DNA from: Anthopleura xanthogrammica | Taxonomy: Eukaryota > Cnidaria > Anthozoa > Actiniaria > Actiniidae | Assembly: GCA_964019055.1 (NCBI GenBank) | Contig: OZ025212.1 | Location: 8,733,109 to 8,797,108 of the forward strand | Reading direction: 5' to 3' | Length of the DNA stretch: 64,000 nt | Shown: one piece after another, positions 24,717-37,643 of the stretch | Numbering within the stretch: position 1 is the stretch's first letter | Layout: every line of letters begins with the position of its first letter | Translations under genes and position numbers: made by a program | Notes under the pieces: model-generated | Database searches by the model: none | Told to the model about the DNA's origin: nothing | What the model saw: only the letters and a program-made list of their open reading frames with translations

Positions 24717-27700
24717 GCATGCGCAGCTACAAAGTTAGGCACTTTACGATTTTGGAATTTGACAATTTTGATCACGGAAATGGATTGCAGGCACGATTCT
24801 ACCTATACATGATCACGTTTATCTTGTGAAAATTCGGCAGTCTTCTCCTAGTTTTGGTGCCCGCGCATGCGCAGCTAGAAAGATAGGAACTTTACGATTT
24901 TGGAATTTGACAATTTTGATCACGGAAATGGATTGCTGGAACGATTCTACCTATACATGGTCACGTTTATCTTGTGAAGATTCGGCAGTCTTCCCCTAGT
25001 TTTGGTGCCCGCGCATGCGCAGCTACAAAGATACGCACTTTACGATTTTGGAATTTGACAATTTTGATCACGGAAATCGATTGTTGGCACGATTCTACCT
25101 ATACATGGTCACGTTTATCTTGTGAAAATTCGAAAGTCTTCCCATAGTTTTAATGCCCGCGCATGCGCAGCTACAAAGTAAGGCACTTTACGATTTTGGA
25201 AATTGCCAATTTTGATCACGGAAATGGATTGCTGGCACGATTCTACCTATACATGGTAACGTTTATCTTGTGAAAATTCGGCAGTCTTCCCCTAGTTTTG
25301 GTGCCCGCGCATGCGCAGCTACAAAGATAGGCACTTTACGATTTTGGAATTTGCCAATTTTGATCACGGAAATGGATTGCTTGCTCGATTCTACCTATAC
25401 ATGGTCACGTTTATCTTGTGAAAATTCGGCAGTCTTACTCTAGTTTTGGTACCTGCGCTTGCGCAGCTATAAAGATACGCACTTTACGATTTTGGAATTT
25501 GCCAATTTTGATCACGGAAATCGATTGCTGGCACGATTCTACCTATACATGGTCACGTTTATCTTGTGAAAATTCGGTAGTCTTCCCCTAGTATTGGTGC
25601 CCGCGCATGCGCAGCTACAAAGTTAGGCACTTTACGATTTTTGAAATTGCCAATTTTGATCACGGAAATAGATTGGTTGCACGATTCTCCCTATACATGG
25701 TCACGTTTAGCTTGTGAAAATTCGGCAGTCTTCCCCTAGTTTTGGTGTCCGCGCATGCGCAGCTAGAAAGATAGGCACTTTACGATTTTGGAATTTGCCA
25801 ATTTTGATCACGGAAATGGATTGGTTGCACGATTCTACCTATACATGGTCACGTTTAGCTTGTGAACATTCGGCAGTCTTCCCCTAGTTTTGGTGCCCGC
25901 GCATGCGCAGCTACAAAGTTAGGCACTTTACGATTTTGGAATTTGCCAATTTTGATCACGGAAATGGATTGCTGGCACGATTCTACCTATACATGGTCAC
26001 GTTTATCTTGTGAAAATTCGGCAGTCTTTCCCTAGTTTTGGTGCCCGCGCATGCGCAGCTACAAAGTTAGGCACTTTACGATTTTGGAATTTGCCAATTT
26101 TGATCACGGAAATAGATTGCTGGCACGATTCTACCTATACATGGTCACGTTTATCTTGTGAAAATTCGGCAGTCTTTCCCTAGTTTTGGTGCCCGCGCAT
26201 GCGCAGCTACAAAGTTAGGCACTTTACGATTTTGGAATTTGCGAATTTGGATCACGGAAATGGATTGCTGGCACGATTCTACCTATACATGGTAACGTTT
26301 ATCTTGTGAAAATTCGGCAGTCTTCCCCTAGTTTTGGTGCCCGCGCATGCGCAGCTACAAAGATAGGCACTTTACGATTTTGGAATTTGCCAATTTTGAT
26401 CACGGAAATGGATTCCTTGCTTGATTCTACCTATACATGGTCACGTTTATCTTGTGAAAATTCGGCAGTCTTTCCCTAGTTTTGGTGCCCGCGCAAGCGC
26501 AGCTACAAAGTTAGGCACTTTACGATTTTGGAATTTGCGAATTTGGATCACGGAAATGGATTACTGGCACGATTCTACCTATACATGGTAACGTTTATCT
26601 TGTGAAAATTCGGCAGTCTTCCCCTAGTTTTGGTGCCCGCGCATGCGCAGCTACAAAGTTAGGCACTTTACGATTTTGGAATTTGCCAATTTTGATCATG
26701 GAAATGGATTGCTTGCTCGATTCTACCTATACATGGTCACGTTTATGTTGTGAAAATTCGGCAGTCTTACCCTAGTTTTGGTGCCTGCGCATGCGCAGCT
26801 ATAAAGATACGCACTTTACGATTTTGGAATTTGCCAATTTTGATCACGGAAATCGATTGTTGGCACGATTCTACCTATACATGGTCACGTTTATCTTGTG
26901 AAAATTCGGCAGTCTTCCCCTAGTTTTGGTGCCCGTGCATGCGCAGCTACAAAGTTAGGCACTTTACGATTTTGGAATTTGCCAATTTTGATCACGGAAA
27001 TAGATTGGTTGCACGATTCTACCTATACATGGTCACGTTTAGCTTGTGAAAATTCGGCAGTCTTCCCCTAGTTTTGGTGCCCGCGCATGCGCAGCTACAA
27101 AGTTAGGCACTTTACGATTTTGGAATTTGCCAATTTTGATCACAGAAATGGATTGCTGGCACGATTCTACCTATACATGGTCACGTTTATCTTGTGAAAA
27201 TTCGGCAGTCTTTCCCTAGTTTTGGTGCCCGCGCATGCGCAGCTACAAAGTTAGGGACTTTACGATTTTGGAATTTGCCAATTTTGATCACGGAAATAGA
27301 TTGCTGGCACGATTCTACCTATACATGGTCACGTTTATCTTGTGAAAACTCGGCAGTCTTTCCCTAGTTTTGGTGCCCGCGCATGCGCAGCTACAAAGTT
27401 AGGCACTTTACGATTTTGGAATTTGCGAATTTGGATCACGGAAATGGATTGCTGGCACGATTCTACCTATACATGGTCACGTTTATCTTGTGAAAATTCG
27501 GCAGTCTTCCCCTAGTGTTGGTGCCCGCGCATGCGCAGCTACAAAGTTAGGCACTTTACGATTTTGGAATTTGCCAATTTTGATCACAGAAATAGATTGC
27601 TGGCACGATTCTACCTATACATGGTCACGTTTATCTTGTGAAAATTCGGCAGTCTTCCCCTAGTATTGGTGCCCGCGCATGCGCAGCTACAAAGATACGC

Positions 27701-29204
27701 ACTTTACGATTTTGGAATTTGACAATTTTGATCACGGAAATCGATTGTTGGCACGATTCTACCTATACATGGTCACGTTTATCTTGTGAAAATTCGGAAG
27801 TCTTCCCATAGTTTTAATGCCCGCGCATGCGCAGCTACAAAGTTAGGCACTTTACAATTTTTGAAATTGCCAATTTTGATCACGGAAATGGATTGCTGGC
27901 ACGATTCTACCTATAAATGGTCACGTTTATCTTGTGAAAATTCGGCAGTCTTCCCCTAGTTTTGGTGCCCGCGCATGCGCAGCTAGAAAGATAGGAACTT
28001 TACGATTTTGGAATTTGACAATTTTGATCACGGAAATGGATTGCTGGCAGGATTCTACCTATACATGGTCACGTTTATCTTGTGAAAATTCGGCAGTCTT
28101 CCCCTAGTATTGGTGCCCGCGCATGCGCAGCTACAAAGTTAGGCACTTTACGATTTTGGAATTTGCCAATTTTGATCACGGAAATAGATTGCTGGCAGGA
28201 TTCTACCTATACATGGTCACGTTTATCTTGTGAAAATTCGGCAGTCTTCCCCTAGTATTGGTGCCCGCGCATGCGCAGCTACAAAGTTAGGCACTTTACG
28301 ATTTTGGAATTTGCCAATTTTGATCACGGAAATGGATTGCTGGCACGATTCTACCTATACATGGTAACGTTTATCTTGTGAAAATTCGGCAGTCTTCCCA
28401 TAGTTTTGGTGCCCGCGCATGCGCAGCTAGAAAGATAGGCACTTTACGATTTTGGAATTTGACAATTTTGATCACGGAAATCGATTGCTGGCACGATTCT
28501 ACCTATACATGGTCACGTTTATCTTGTGAAAATTCGGCAGTCTTCCCCTAGTATTGGTGCCTGCGCATGCGCAGCTACAAAGATAGGCACTTTACGATTT
28601 TGGAATTTGCCAATTTTGATCACGGAAATGGATTGCTTGCTCGATTCTACCTATACATGGTCACGTTTATCTTGTGAAAATTCGGCAGTCTTACCCTAGT
28701 TTTGGTGCCCGCGCATGCGCAGCTATAAAGATACGCACTTTACGATTTTGGAATTTGCCAATTTTGATCACGGAAATCGATTGTTGGCACGATTCTACCT
28801 ATACATTGTCAAGTTTATCTTGTGAAAATTCGGAAGTCTTCCCATAGTTTTGGTGCCCGCGCATGCGCAGCTACAAAGTTAGGCACTTTACAATTTTGGA
28901 ATTTGCCAATTTTTATCACGGAAATGGATTGCTGGCACGATTCTACCTATACATGGTCACGTTTATCTTGTGAAAATTCGGCAGTCTTCCCCTAGTTTTG
29001 GTTCCCGCGCATGCGCAGCTACAAAGTTAGGCACTTTACGATTGTGGAATTTGCCAATTTTGATCACGGAAATAGATTGGTTGCACGATTCTACCTATAC
29101 ATGGTCACGTTTAGCTTGTGAAAATTCGGCAGTCTTCCCCTAGTTTTGGTGCCCGCGCATGCGCAGCTACAAAGTTAGGCACTTTACGATTTTGGAATTT
29201 GCCA

Positions 29205-30985
29205 ATTTTGATCACGGAAATAGATTGCTGGCACGATTCTACCTATACATGGTCACGTTTATCTTGTGAAAATTCGGTAGTCTTCCCCTAGTTTTGGTGC
29301 CCGCGCATGCGCAGCTACAAAGTTAGGCAATTTACGATTTTGGAATTTGCCAATTTTGATCACGGAAATGGATTGCTGGCACGATTCTACCTATACATGG
29401 TCACGTTTATCTTGTGAAAATTCGGCAGTCTTCCCCTAGTTTTGGTTCCAGCGAATGCGCAGCTACAAAGTTAGGCACTTTACGATTGTGGAATTTGCCA
29501 ATTTTGATCACGGAAATAGATTGCTGGCACGATTCTACCTATACATGGTCACGTTTATCTTGTGAAAATTCGGCAGTCTTCCCCTAGTTTTGGTGCCCGC
29601 GCATGCGCAGCTACAAAGTTAGGCACTTTACGATTTTGGAATTTGCCAATTTTGATCACGGAAATAGATTGCTGGCACGATTCTACCTATACATGGTCAC
29701 GTTTATCTTGTGAAAATTCGGCAGTCTTCCCCTAGTGTTGGTGCCCGCGCATGCGCAGCTACAAAGTTAGGCACTTTACGATTTTGGAATTTGCCAATTT
29801 TGATCACGGAAATAGATTGCTGGCACGATTCTACCTATACATGGTCACGTTTATCTTGTGAAAATTCGGTAGTCTTCCCCTAGTTTTGGTGCCCGCGCAT
29901 GCGCAGCTACAAAGTTAGGCACTTTACGATTTTGGAATTTGCCAATTTTGATCACGGAAATAGATTGCTGGCACGATTCTACCTATACATGGTCACGTTT
30001 ATCTTGTGAAAATTCGGCAGTCTTCCCCTAGTTTTAGTACCCGCGCATGCGCAGCTTCAAAGATAAGCACTTTACGATTTTGGAATTTGCCATTTTTGAT
30101 CACGGAAATAGATTGCTGGCACGATTCTACCTATACATGGTCACGTTTATCTTGTGAAAATTCGGTAGTCTTCCCCTAGTTTTGGTGCCCGCGCATGCGC
30201 AGCTACAAAGTTAGGCACTTTACGATTTTGGAATTTGCCAATTTTGATCACGGAAATGGATTGCTGGCACGATTCTACCTATACATGGTCACGTTTATCT
30301 TGTGAAAATTCGGCAGTCTTCCCCTAGTTTTGGTTCCAGCGAATGCGCAGCTACAAAGTTAGGCACTTTACGATTGTGGAATTTGCCAATTTTGATCACG
30401 GAAATAGATTGCTGGCACGATTCTACCTATACATGGTCACGTTTATCTTGTGAAAATTCGGCAGTCTTCCCCTAGTTTTGGTGCCCGCGCATGCGCAGCT
30501 ACAAAGTTAGGCACTTTACGATTTTGGAATTTGCCAATTTTGATCACGGAAATAGATTGCTGGCACGATTCTACCTATACATGGTCACGTTTATCTTGTG
30601 AAAATTCGGCAGTCTTCCCCTAGTGTTGGTGCCCGCGCATGCGCAGCTACAAAGTTAGGCACTTTACGATTTTGGAATTTGCCAATTTTGATCACGGAAA
30701 TAGATTGCTGGCACGATTCTACCTATACATGGTCACGTTTATCTTGTGAAAATTCGGTAGTCTTCCCCTAGTTTTGGTGCCCGCGCATGCGCAGCTACAA
30801 AGTTAGGCACTTTCAATTTTGGAATTTGCCAATTTTGATCACGGAAATAGATTGCTGGCACGATTCTACCTATACATGGTCACGTTTATCTTGTGAAAAT
30901 TCGGCAGTCTTCCCCTAGTTTTAGTACCCGCGCATGCGCAGCTTCAAAGATAAGCACTTTACGATTTTGGAATTTGCCATTTTTG
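29205..30985 (+). repeat. 6-monomer (888 bp) tandem duplication
   Basis: The ggttccagcgaatg junction occurs at 29444 and 30332, 888 bp apart. Also paired are ggtagtc (about 29276 and 30164), agtgttgg (about 29732 and 30620), and a ttttagtaccc plus cagcttcaaag monomer (about 30032 and 30920). The left limit is near 29205, where gccaatttt is opposed to gccattttt. The second copy contains the 147-bp tttcaatttt monomer, a change not present in the first. Confidence 0.87.
30785..30931 (+). repeat. 147-bp variant monomer, tttcaatttt type
   Basis: The usual tttacgatttt is replaced by tttcaatttt, losing one base. The same variant is found twice in a row at 46762-46908 and 46909-47055. This ties the region to the second copy of the segmental duplication, where the variant monomer itself has been doubled. 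Confidence 0.92.
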
Positions 30986-32263
30986 ATCACGGAAATGGAT
31001 TGCTGGAACGATTCTACCTATACATGGTCACGTTTATCTTGTGAAAATTCGGCAGTCTTCCCCTAGTGTTGGTGCCCGCGCATGCGCAGCTACAAAGTTA
31101 GGCACTTTACGATTTTGGAATTTGCCAATTTTGATCACGGAAATAGATTGCTGGCACGATTCTACCTATACATGGTCACGTTTATCTAGTGAAAATTCGG
31201 CAGTCTTCCCCTAGTTTTGGTGCCCGCGCATGCGCAGCTACAAAGTTAGGCACTTTACGATTTTGGAATTTGCCAATTTTGATCACGGAAATAGATTGCT
31301 GGCACGATTCTACCTATACATGGTCACGTTTATCTTGTGAAAATTCGGCAGTCTTCCCCTAGTTTTGGTGCCCGCGCATGCGCAGCTACAAAGTTAGGCA
31401 CTTTACGATTTTGGAATTTGCCAATTTTGATCACGGAAATAGATTGCTGGCACGATTCTACCTATACATGGTCACGTTTATCTTGTGAAAATTCGGTAGT
31501 CTTCCCCTAGTTTTGGTGCCCGCGCATGCGCAGCTACAAAGTTAGGCACTTTACGATTTTGGAATTTGCCAATTTTGATCACGGAAATAGATTGCTGGCA
31601 CGATTCTACCTATACATGGTCACGTTTATCTTGTGAAAATTCGGTAGTCTTCCCCTAGTTTTGGTGCACGCGCATGCGCAGCTACAAAGTTAGGCACTTT
31701 ACGATTTTGGAATTTGCCAATTTTGATCACGGAAATGGATTGCTGGCACGATTCTACCTATACATGGTCACGTTTATCTTGTGAAAATTCGGCAGTCTTC
31801 CCCTAGTTTTGGTTCCAGCGAATGCGCAGCTACAAAGTTAGGCACTTTACGATTGTGGAATTTGCCAATTTTGATCACGGAAATAGATTGCTGGCACGAT
31901 TCTACCTATACATGGTCACGTTTATCTTGTGAAAATTCGGCAGTCTTCCCCTAGTTTTGGTGCCCGCGCATGCGCAGCTACAAAGTTAGGCACTTTACAA
32001 TTTTGGAATTTGCCAATTTTTATCACGGAAATGGATTGCTGGCACGATTCTACCTATACATGGTCACTTTTATCTTGTGAAAATTCGGCAGTCTTCCCCT
32101 AGTTTTAGTACCCGCGCATGCGCAGCTTCAAAGATAAGCACTTTACGATTTTGGAATTTGCCAATTTTGATCACGGAAATCGATTGCTGGCACGATTCTA
32201 CCTATACATGGTCACGTTTATCTTGTGAAAATTCGGCATTCTTCCCCTAGTTTTGGTGCCCGC

Positions 32264-32409
32264 GCATGCGCATCTACAAAGTTAGGCACTACGATTTTGG
32301 AATTTGCCAATTTTGATCACGGAAATGGATTGCTGGCACGATTCTATCTATACATGGTCACGTTTATCTTGTGAAAATTCGGCAGTCTTCCCCTAGTTTT
32401 GGTTCCAGC
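32264..32409 (+). repeat. 146-bp variant monomer, gcactacg type (first of four)
   Basis: The usual gcactttacg is shortened to gcactacg (two bases lost). The monomer has ttctatc for ttctacc and is followed by a ggttccagcgaatg junction. Identical companions are at 33594-33739, 35664-35809 and 48388-48533. This copy and 48388 also share gcgcatctac for gcgcagctac, so those two are the closest pair. Confidence 0.93.
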
Positions 32410-33593
32410 GAATGCGCAGCTACAAAGTTAGGCACTTTACGATTGTGGAATTTGCCAATTTTGATCACGGAAATAGATTGCTGGCACGATTCTACCTATA
32501 CATGGTCACGTTTATCTTGTGAAAATTCGGCAGTCTTCCCCTAGTTTTGGTGCCCGCGCATGCGCAGCTACAAAGTTAGGCACTTTACGATTTTGGAATT
32601 TGCCAATTTTGATCACGGAAATAGATTGCTGGCACGATTCTACCTATACATGGTCACGTTTATCTTGTGAAAATTCGGCAGTCTTCCCCTAGTGTTGGTG
32701 CCCGCGCATGCGCAGCTACAAAGTTAGGCACTTTACGATTTTGGAATTTGCCAATTTTGATCACGGAAATGGATTGCTGGCACGATTCTACCTATACATG
32801 GTCACGTTTATCTTGTGAAAATTCGGCAGTCTTCCCCTAGTTTTGGTGCCCGCGCATGCGCAGCTACAAAGTTAGGCACTTTACGATTTTGGAATTTGCC
32901 AATTTTGATCACGGAAATAGATTGCTGGCACGATTCTACCTATACATGGTCACGTTTATCTTGTGAAAATTCGGTAGTCTTCCCCTAGTTTTGGTGCCCG
33001 CGCATGCGCAGCTACAAAGTTAGGCACTTTACGATTTTGGAATTTGCCAATTTTGATCACGGAAATGGATTGCTGGCACGATTCTACCTATACATGGTCA
33101 CGTTTATCTTGTGAAAATTCGGCAGTCTTCCCCTAGTTTTGGTTCCAGCGAATGCGCAGCTACAAAGTTAGGCACTTTACGATTGTGGAATTTGCCAATT
33201 TTGATCACGGAAATAGATTGCTGGCACGATTCTACCTATACATGGTCACGTTTATCTTGTGAAAATTCGGCAGTCTTCCCCTAGTTTTGGTGCCCGCGCA
33301 TGCGCAGCTACAAAGTTAGGCACTTTACAATTTTGGAATTTGCCAATTTTTATCACGGAAATGGATTGCTGGCACGATTCTACCTATACATGGTCACTTT
33401 TATCTTGTGAAAATTCGGCAGTCTTCCCCTAGTTTTAGTACCCGCGCATGCGCAGCTTCAAAGATAAACACTTTACGATTTTGGAATTTGCCAATTTTGA
33501 TCACGGAAATCGATTGCTGGCACGATTCTACCTATACATGGTCACGTTTATCTTGTGAAAATTCGGCAGTCTTCCCCTAGTTTTGGTGCCCGC

Positions 33594-33739
33594 GCATGCG
33601 CAGCTACAAAGTTAGGCACTACGATTTTGGAATTTGCCAATTTTGATCACGGAAATGGATTGCTGGCACGATTCTATCTATACATGGTCACGTTTATCTT
33701 GTGAAAATTCGGCAGTCTTCCCCTAGTTTTGGTTCCAGC
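33594..33739 (+). repeat. 146-bp variant monomer, gcactacg type (second)
   Basis: It has the same two-base loss as 32264-32409, from which it is separated by 1330 bp (9 monomers less 2 bp). It is followed by a gaatgcg monomer with gattgtagaattt, a variant shared with the copy after 35664 but not with the first. Confidence 0.92.
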
Positions 33740-35663
33740 GAATGCGCAGCTACAAAGTTAGGCACTTTACGATTGTAGAATTTGCCAATTTTGATCACGG
33801 AAATAGATTGCTGGCACGATTCTACCTATACATGGTCACGTTTATCTTGTGAAAATTCGGCAGTCTTCCCCTAGTTTTGGTGCCCGCGCATGCGCAGCTA
33901 CAAAGTTAGGCACTTTACGATTTTGGAATTTGCCAATTTTGATCACGGAAATAGATTGCTGGCACGATTCTACCTATACATGGTCACGTTTATCTTGTGA
34001 AAATTCGGCAGTCTTCCCCTAGTGTTGGTGCCCGCGCATGCGCAGCTACAAAGTTAGGCACTTTACGATTTTGGAATTTGCCAATTTTGATCACGGAAAT
34101 GGATTGCTCGCACGATTCTACCTATACATGGTTACGTTTATCTTGTGAAAATTCGGCAGTCTTCCCTTAGTTTTAGTGCCCGCGCATGCGCAGCTACAAT
34201 GTTAGGCACTTTACGATTTTGGAATTTGCCAATTTTGATCACGTAAATAGATTGCTGGCACGATTCTACCTATACATGGTCACGTTTATCTTGTGAAAAT
34301 TCGGCAGTCTTCCCCTAGTTTTGGTGCCCACGCATCCGCAGCTACAAAGATAGGCACTTTATGATTTTGGAATTTCATAATTTTGATCACGGAAATGGAT
34401 TGCTGGCACGATTCTACCTATACATGGTCACGTTTATCTTGTGAAAATTCGGTAGTCTTCCCCTAGTTTTGGTGCCCGCGCATGCGCAGCTACAAAGATA
34501 CGCACTTTACGATTTTGGAATTTGCCAATTTTGATCACGGAAATAGATTGCTGGCACGATTCTACCTATACATGGTCACGTTTATCTTGTGAAAATTCGG
34601 CAGTCTTCCCCTAGTTTTGGTGCCCGCGCATGCGCAGCTACAAAGTTAGGCACTTTACGATTTTGGAATTTGCCAATTTTGATCACGGAAATAGATTGCT
34701 GGCACGATTCTACCTATACATGGTCACGTTTATCTTGTGAAAATTCGGCAGTCTTCCCCTAGTGTTGGTGCCCGCGCATGCGCAGCTACAAAGTTAGGCA
34801 CTTTACGATTTTGGAATTTGCCAATTTTGATCACGGAAATGGATTGCTCGCACGATTCTACCTATACATGGTTACGTTTATCTTGTGAAAATTCGGCAGT
34901 CTTCCCTTAGTTTTAGTGCCCGCGCATGCGCAGCTACAATGTTAGGCACTTTACGATTTTGGAATTTGCCAATTTTGATCACGTAAATAGATTGCTGGCA
35001 CGATTCTACCTATACATGGTCACGTTTATCTTGTGAAAATTCGGCAGTCTTCCCCTAGTTTTGGTGCCCACGCATCCGCAGCTACAAAGATAGGCACTTT
35101 ATGATTTTGGAATTTCATAATTTTGATCACGGAAATGGATTGCTGGCACGATTCTACCTATACATGGTCACGTTTATCTTGTGAAAATTCGGTAGTCTTC
35201 CCCTAGTTTTGGTGCCCGCGCATGCGCAGCTACAAAGATACGCACTTTACGATTTTGGAATTTGCCAATTTTGATCACGGAAATGGATTGCTGGCACGAT
35301 TCTACCTATACATGGTCACGTTTATCTTGTGAAAATTCGGCAGTCTTCCCTTAGTTTTAGTGCCCGCGCATGCGCAGCTACAATGTTAGGAACTTTACGA
35401 TTTTGGAATTTGCCAATTTTGATCACGGAAATGGATTGCTGGCACGATTCTACCTATACATGGTCACGTTTATCTTGTGAAAATTCGGCAGTCTTCCCCT
35501 AGTTTTAGTACCCGCGCATGCGCAGCTTCAAAGATAAACACTTTACGATTTTGGAATTTGCCAATTTTGATCACGGAAATCGATTGCTGGCACGATTCTA
35601 CCTATACATGGTCACGTTTATCTTGTGAAAATTCGGCAGTCTTCCCCTAGTTTTGGTGCCCGC

Positions 35664-35809
35664 GCATGCGCAGCTACAAAGTTAGGCACTACGATTTTGG
35701 AATTTGCCAATTTTGATCACGGAAATGGATTGCTGGCACGATTCTATCTATACATGGTCACGTTTATCTTGTGAAAATTCGGCAGTCTTCCCCTAGTTTT
35801 GGTTCCAGC
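35664..35809 (+). repeat. 146-bp variant monomer, gcactacg type (third)
   Basis: It lies 2070 bp after the second copy (14 monomers less 2 bp) and is followed by the same gattgtagaattt monomer. It belongs to the 2070-bp repeat that joins about 33420-34500 with about 35490-36570. Confidence 0.92.
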
Positions 35810-36570
35810 GAATGCGCAGCTACAAAGTTAGGCACTTTACGATTGTAGAATTTGCCAATTTTGATCACGGAAATAGATTGCTGGCACGATTCTACCTATA
35901 CATGGTCACGTTTATCTTGTGAAAATTCGGCAGTCTTCCCCTAGTTTTGGTGCCCGCGCATGCGCAGCTACAAAGTTAGGCACTTTACGATTTTGGAATT
36001 TGCCAATTTTGATCACGGAAATAGATTGCTGGCACGATTCTACCTATACATGGTCACGTTTATCTTGTGAAAATTCGGCAGTCTTCCCCTAGTGTTGGTG
36101 CCCGCGCATGCGCAGCTACAAAGTTAGGCACTTTACGATTTTGGAATTTGCCAATTTTGATCACGGAAATGGATTGCTCGCACGATTCTACCTATACATG
36201 GTTACGTTTATCTTGTGAAAATTCGGCAGTCTTCCCTTAGTTTTAGTGCCCGCGCATGCGCAGCTACAATGTTAGGCACTTTACGATTTTGGAATTTGCC
36301 AATTTTGATCACGTAAATAGATTGCTGGCACGATTCTACCTATACATGGTCACGTTTATCTTGTGAAAATTCGGCAGTCTTCCCCTAGTTTTGGTGCCCA
36401 CGCATCCGCAGCTACAAAGATAGGCACTTTATGATTTTGGAATTTCATAATTTTGATCACGGAAATGGATTGCTGGCACGATTCTACCTATACATGGTCA
36501 CGTTTATCTTGTGAAAATTCGGTAGTCTTCCCCTAGTTTTGGTGCCCGCGCATGCGCAGCTACAAAGATA

Positions 36571-37643
36571 CGCACTTTACGATTTTGGAATTTGCCAATT
36601 TTGATCACGGAAATGGATTGCTGGCACGATTCTACCTATACATGGTCACGTTTATCTTGTGAAAATTCGGCAGTCTTCCCTTAGTTTTAGTGCCCGCGCA
36701 TGCGCAGCTACAATGTTAGGAACTTTACGATTTTGGAATTTGCCAATTTTGATCACGGAAATGGATTGCTGGCACGATTCTACCTATACATGGTCACGTT
36801 TATCTTGTGAAAATTCGGCAGTCTTCCCTTAGTTTTAGTGCCCGCGCTTGCGCAGCTACAATGTTAGGCACTTTACGATTTTAAAATTTGCCAATTTTGA
36901 TCACGGAAATAAATTGCTTGCACGATTCTACCTATACATGGTCACGTTTATCTTGTGAAAATTCGACAGTCTTCCCCTAGTTTTGGTGCCCGTGCATGCG
37001 CAGCTACAAAGATACACACTTTACGATTTTGGAATTTGCCTATTTTGATCACGGAAATAGATTGCTGGCACGATTCTACCTATACATGGTCACGTTTAGC
37101 TTGTGAAAATTCGGCGGTTTTCCCCTAGTTTTGGTGCCCGCGCATGCGCAGCTACAAAGTTAGGCACTTTACGATTTTCAAATTTGCGAATTTTGCTCAC
37201 GGAAATGGATTGCTGGCACGATTCCACCCATACATGGTCAGGTTTATCTTGTGAAAATTCGGCAGTCTTTCCCTAGTTTTGGTGCCCGCGCATGCGCAGC
37301 TACAAAGTTAGGCACTTTACGATTTTAAAATTTGCCAATTTTGATCACGGAAATGGATTGCTGGCACGATTCCACCCATACATGGTCACGTTTATCTTGT
37401 GAAAATTCGGCAGTCTTCCCTTAGTTTTAGTGCCCGCGCATGCGCAGCTACAAAGTTAGGCACTTTACGATTTTGGAATTTGCCAATTTTGATCACGGAA
37501 ATGGATTGCTGGCACGATTCTACGTATACATGGTCACGTTTATCTTTTGAAAATTCGGCAGTCTTCCCCTAGTTTTGGTGCCCGCGCATGCGCAGCTACA
37601 AAGTTAGGCACTTTACGATTTTGGAATTTGCCAATTTTGATCA
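36571..37643 (+). repeat. Short diverged satellite segment
   Basis: About seven monomers in phase with unusually many private changes. Examples are ttttaaaattt with aaattgcttgc near 36880-36920, attcgacag near 36963, gatacacact near 37011, ggcggtttt near 37114, ttttcaaatttgcgaattttgctcac near 37175-37200 in pieces, and attccaccc near 37222 and 37370. It separates the 2070-bp repeat from the 1628-bp repeat. No other element is visible. Confidence 0.78.

Larger units (their letters stand above)
23155..32600 (+). repeat. Large segmental duplication within the array, copy 1
   Basis: This block recurs at 40315-48640 in the same marker order: gaattgatgg, gcgtatcacg, ctaactatag (23912 and 41072), ctagaaag with gattgctggaacg (24875 and 41592), gcgaatttgg (27425 and 43550), a second ctagaaag (27983 and 45292), gttcccgcg (29001 and 46310), tttcaatttt (30811 and 46935), ttagtaccc (30921 and 47045), gtgcacg (31666 and 47790) and the 146-bp gcactacg monomer (32286 and 48410). 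Offsets shift only in whole monomers plus single-base indels. Many variants, such as atcgattgttgg, gattggttgc, ctataaagatacg and agcttgtg, are typical of this zone. Confidence 0.9.
33420..36570 (+). repeat. 14-monomer (2070 bp) higher-order repeat containing a nested 5-monomer repeat
   Basis: Markers repeat at 2070 bp: ttagtaccc with aagataaacac (about 33430 and 35500), gcactacg (33616 and 35686) and ggttccagcg (33731 and 35801). Inside it, gattgctcgcacg with ggttacg occurs at about 34103, 34843 and 36173. The first two are 740 bp apart, so a 5-monomer duplication is nested within the longer unit. Companion markers are the catccgc junction and the tttcataatttt monomer near 34370, 35110 and 36440. 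Confidence 0.85.

Noticed and set aside
29444..29457. RNA polymerase III B-box-like ggttccagcgaat
   Set aside because: It resembles the first bases of a B box but lacks the GGTTCGAATCC pattern. No A box or tRNA fold accompanies it, and it is a family-specific variant of the junction.
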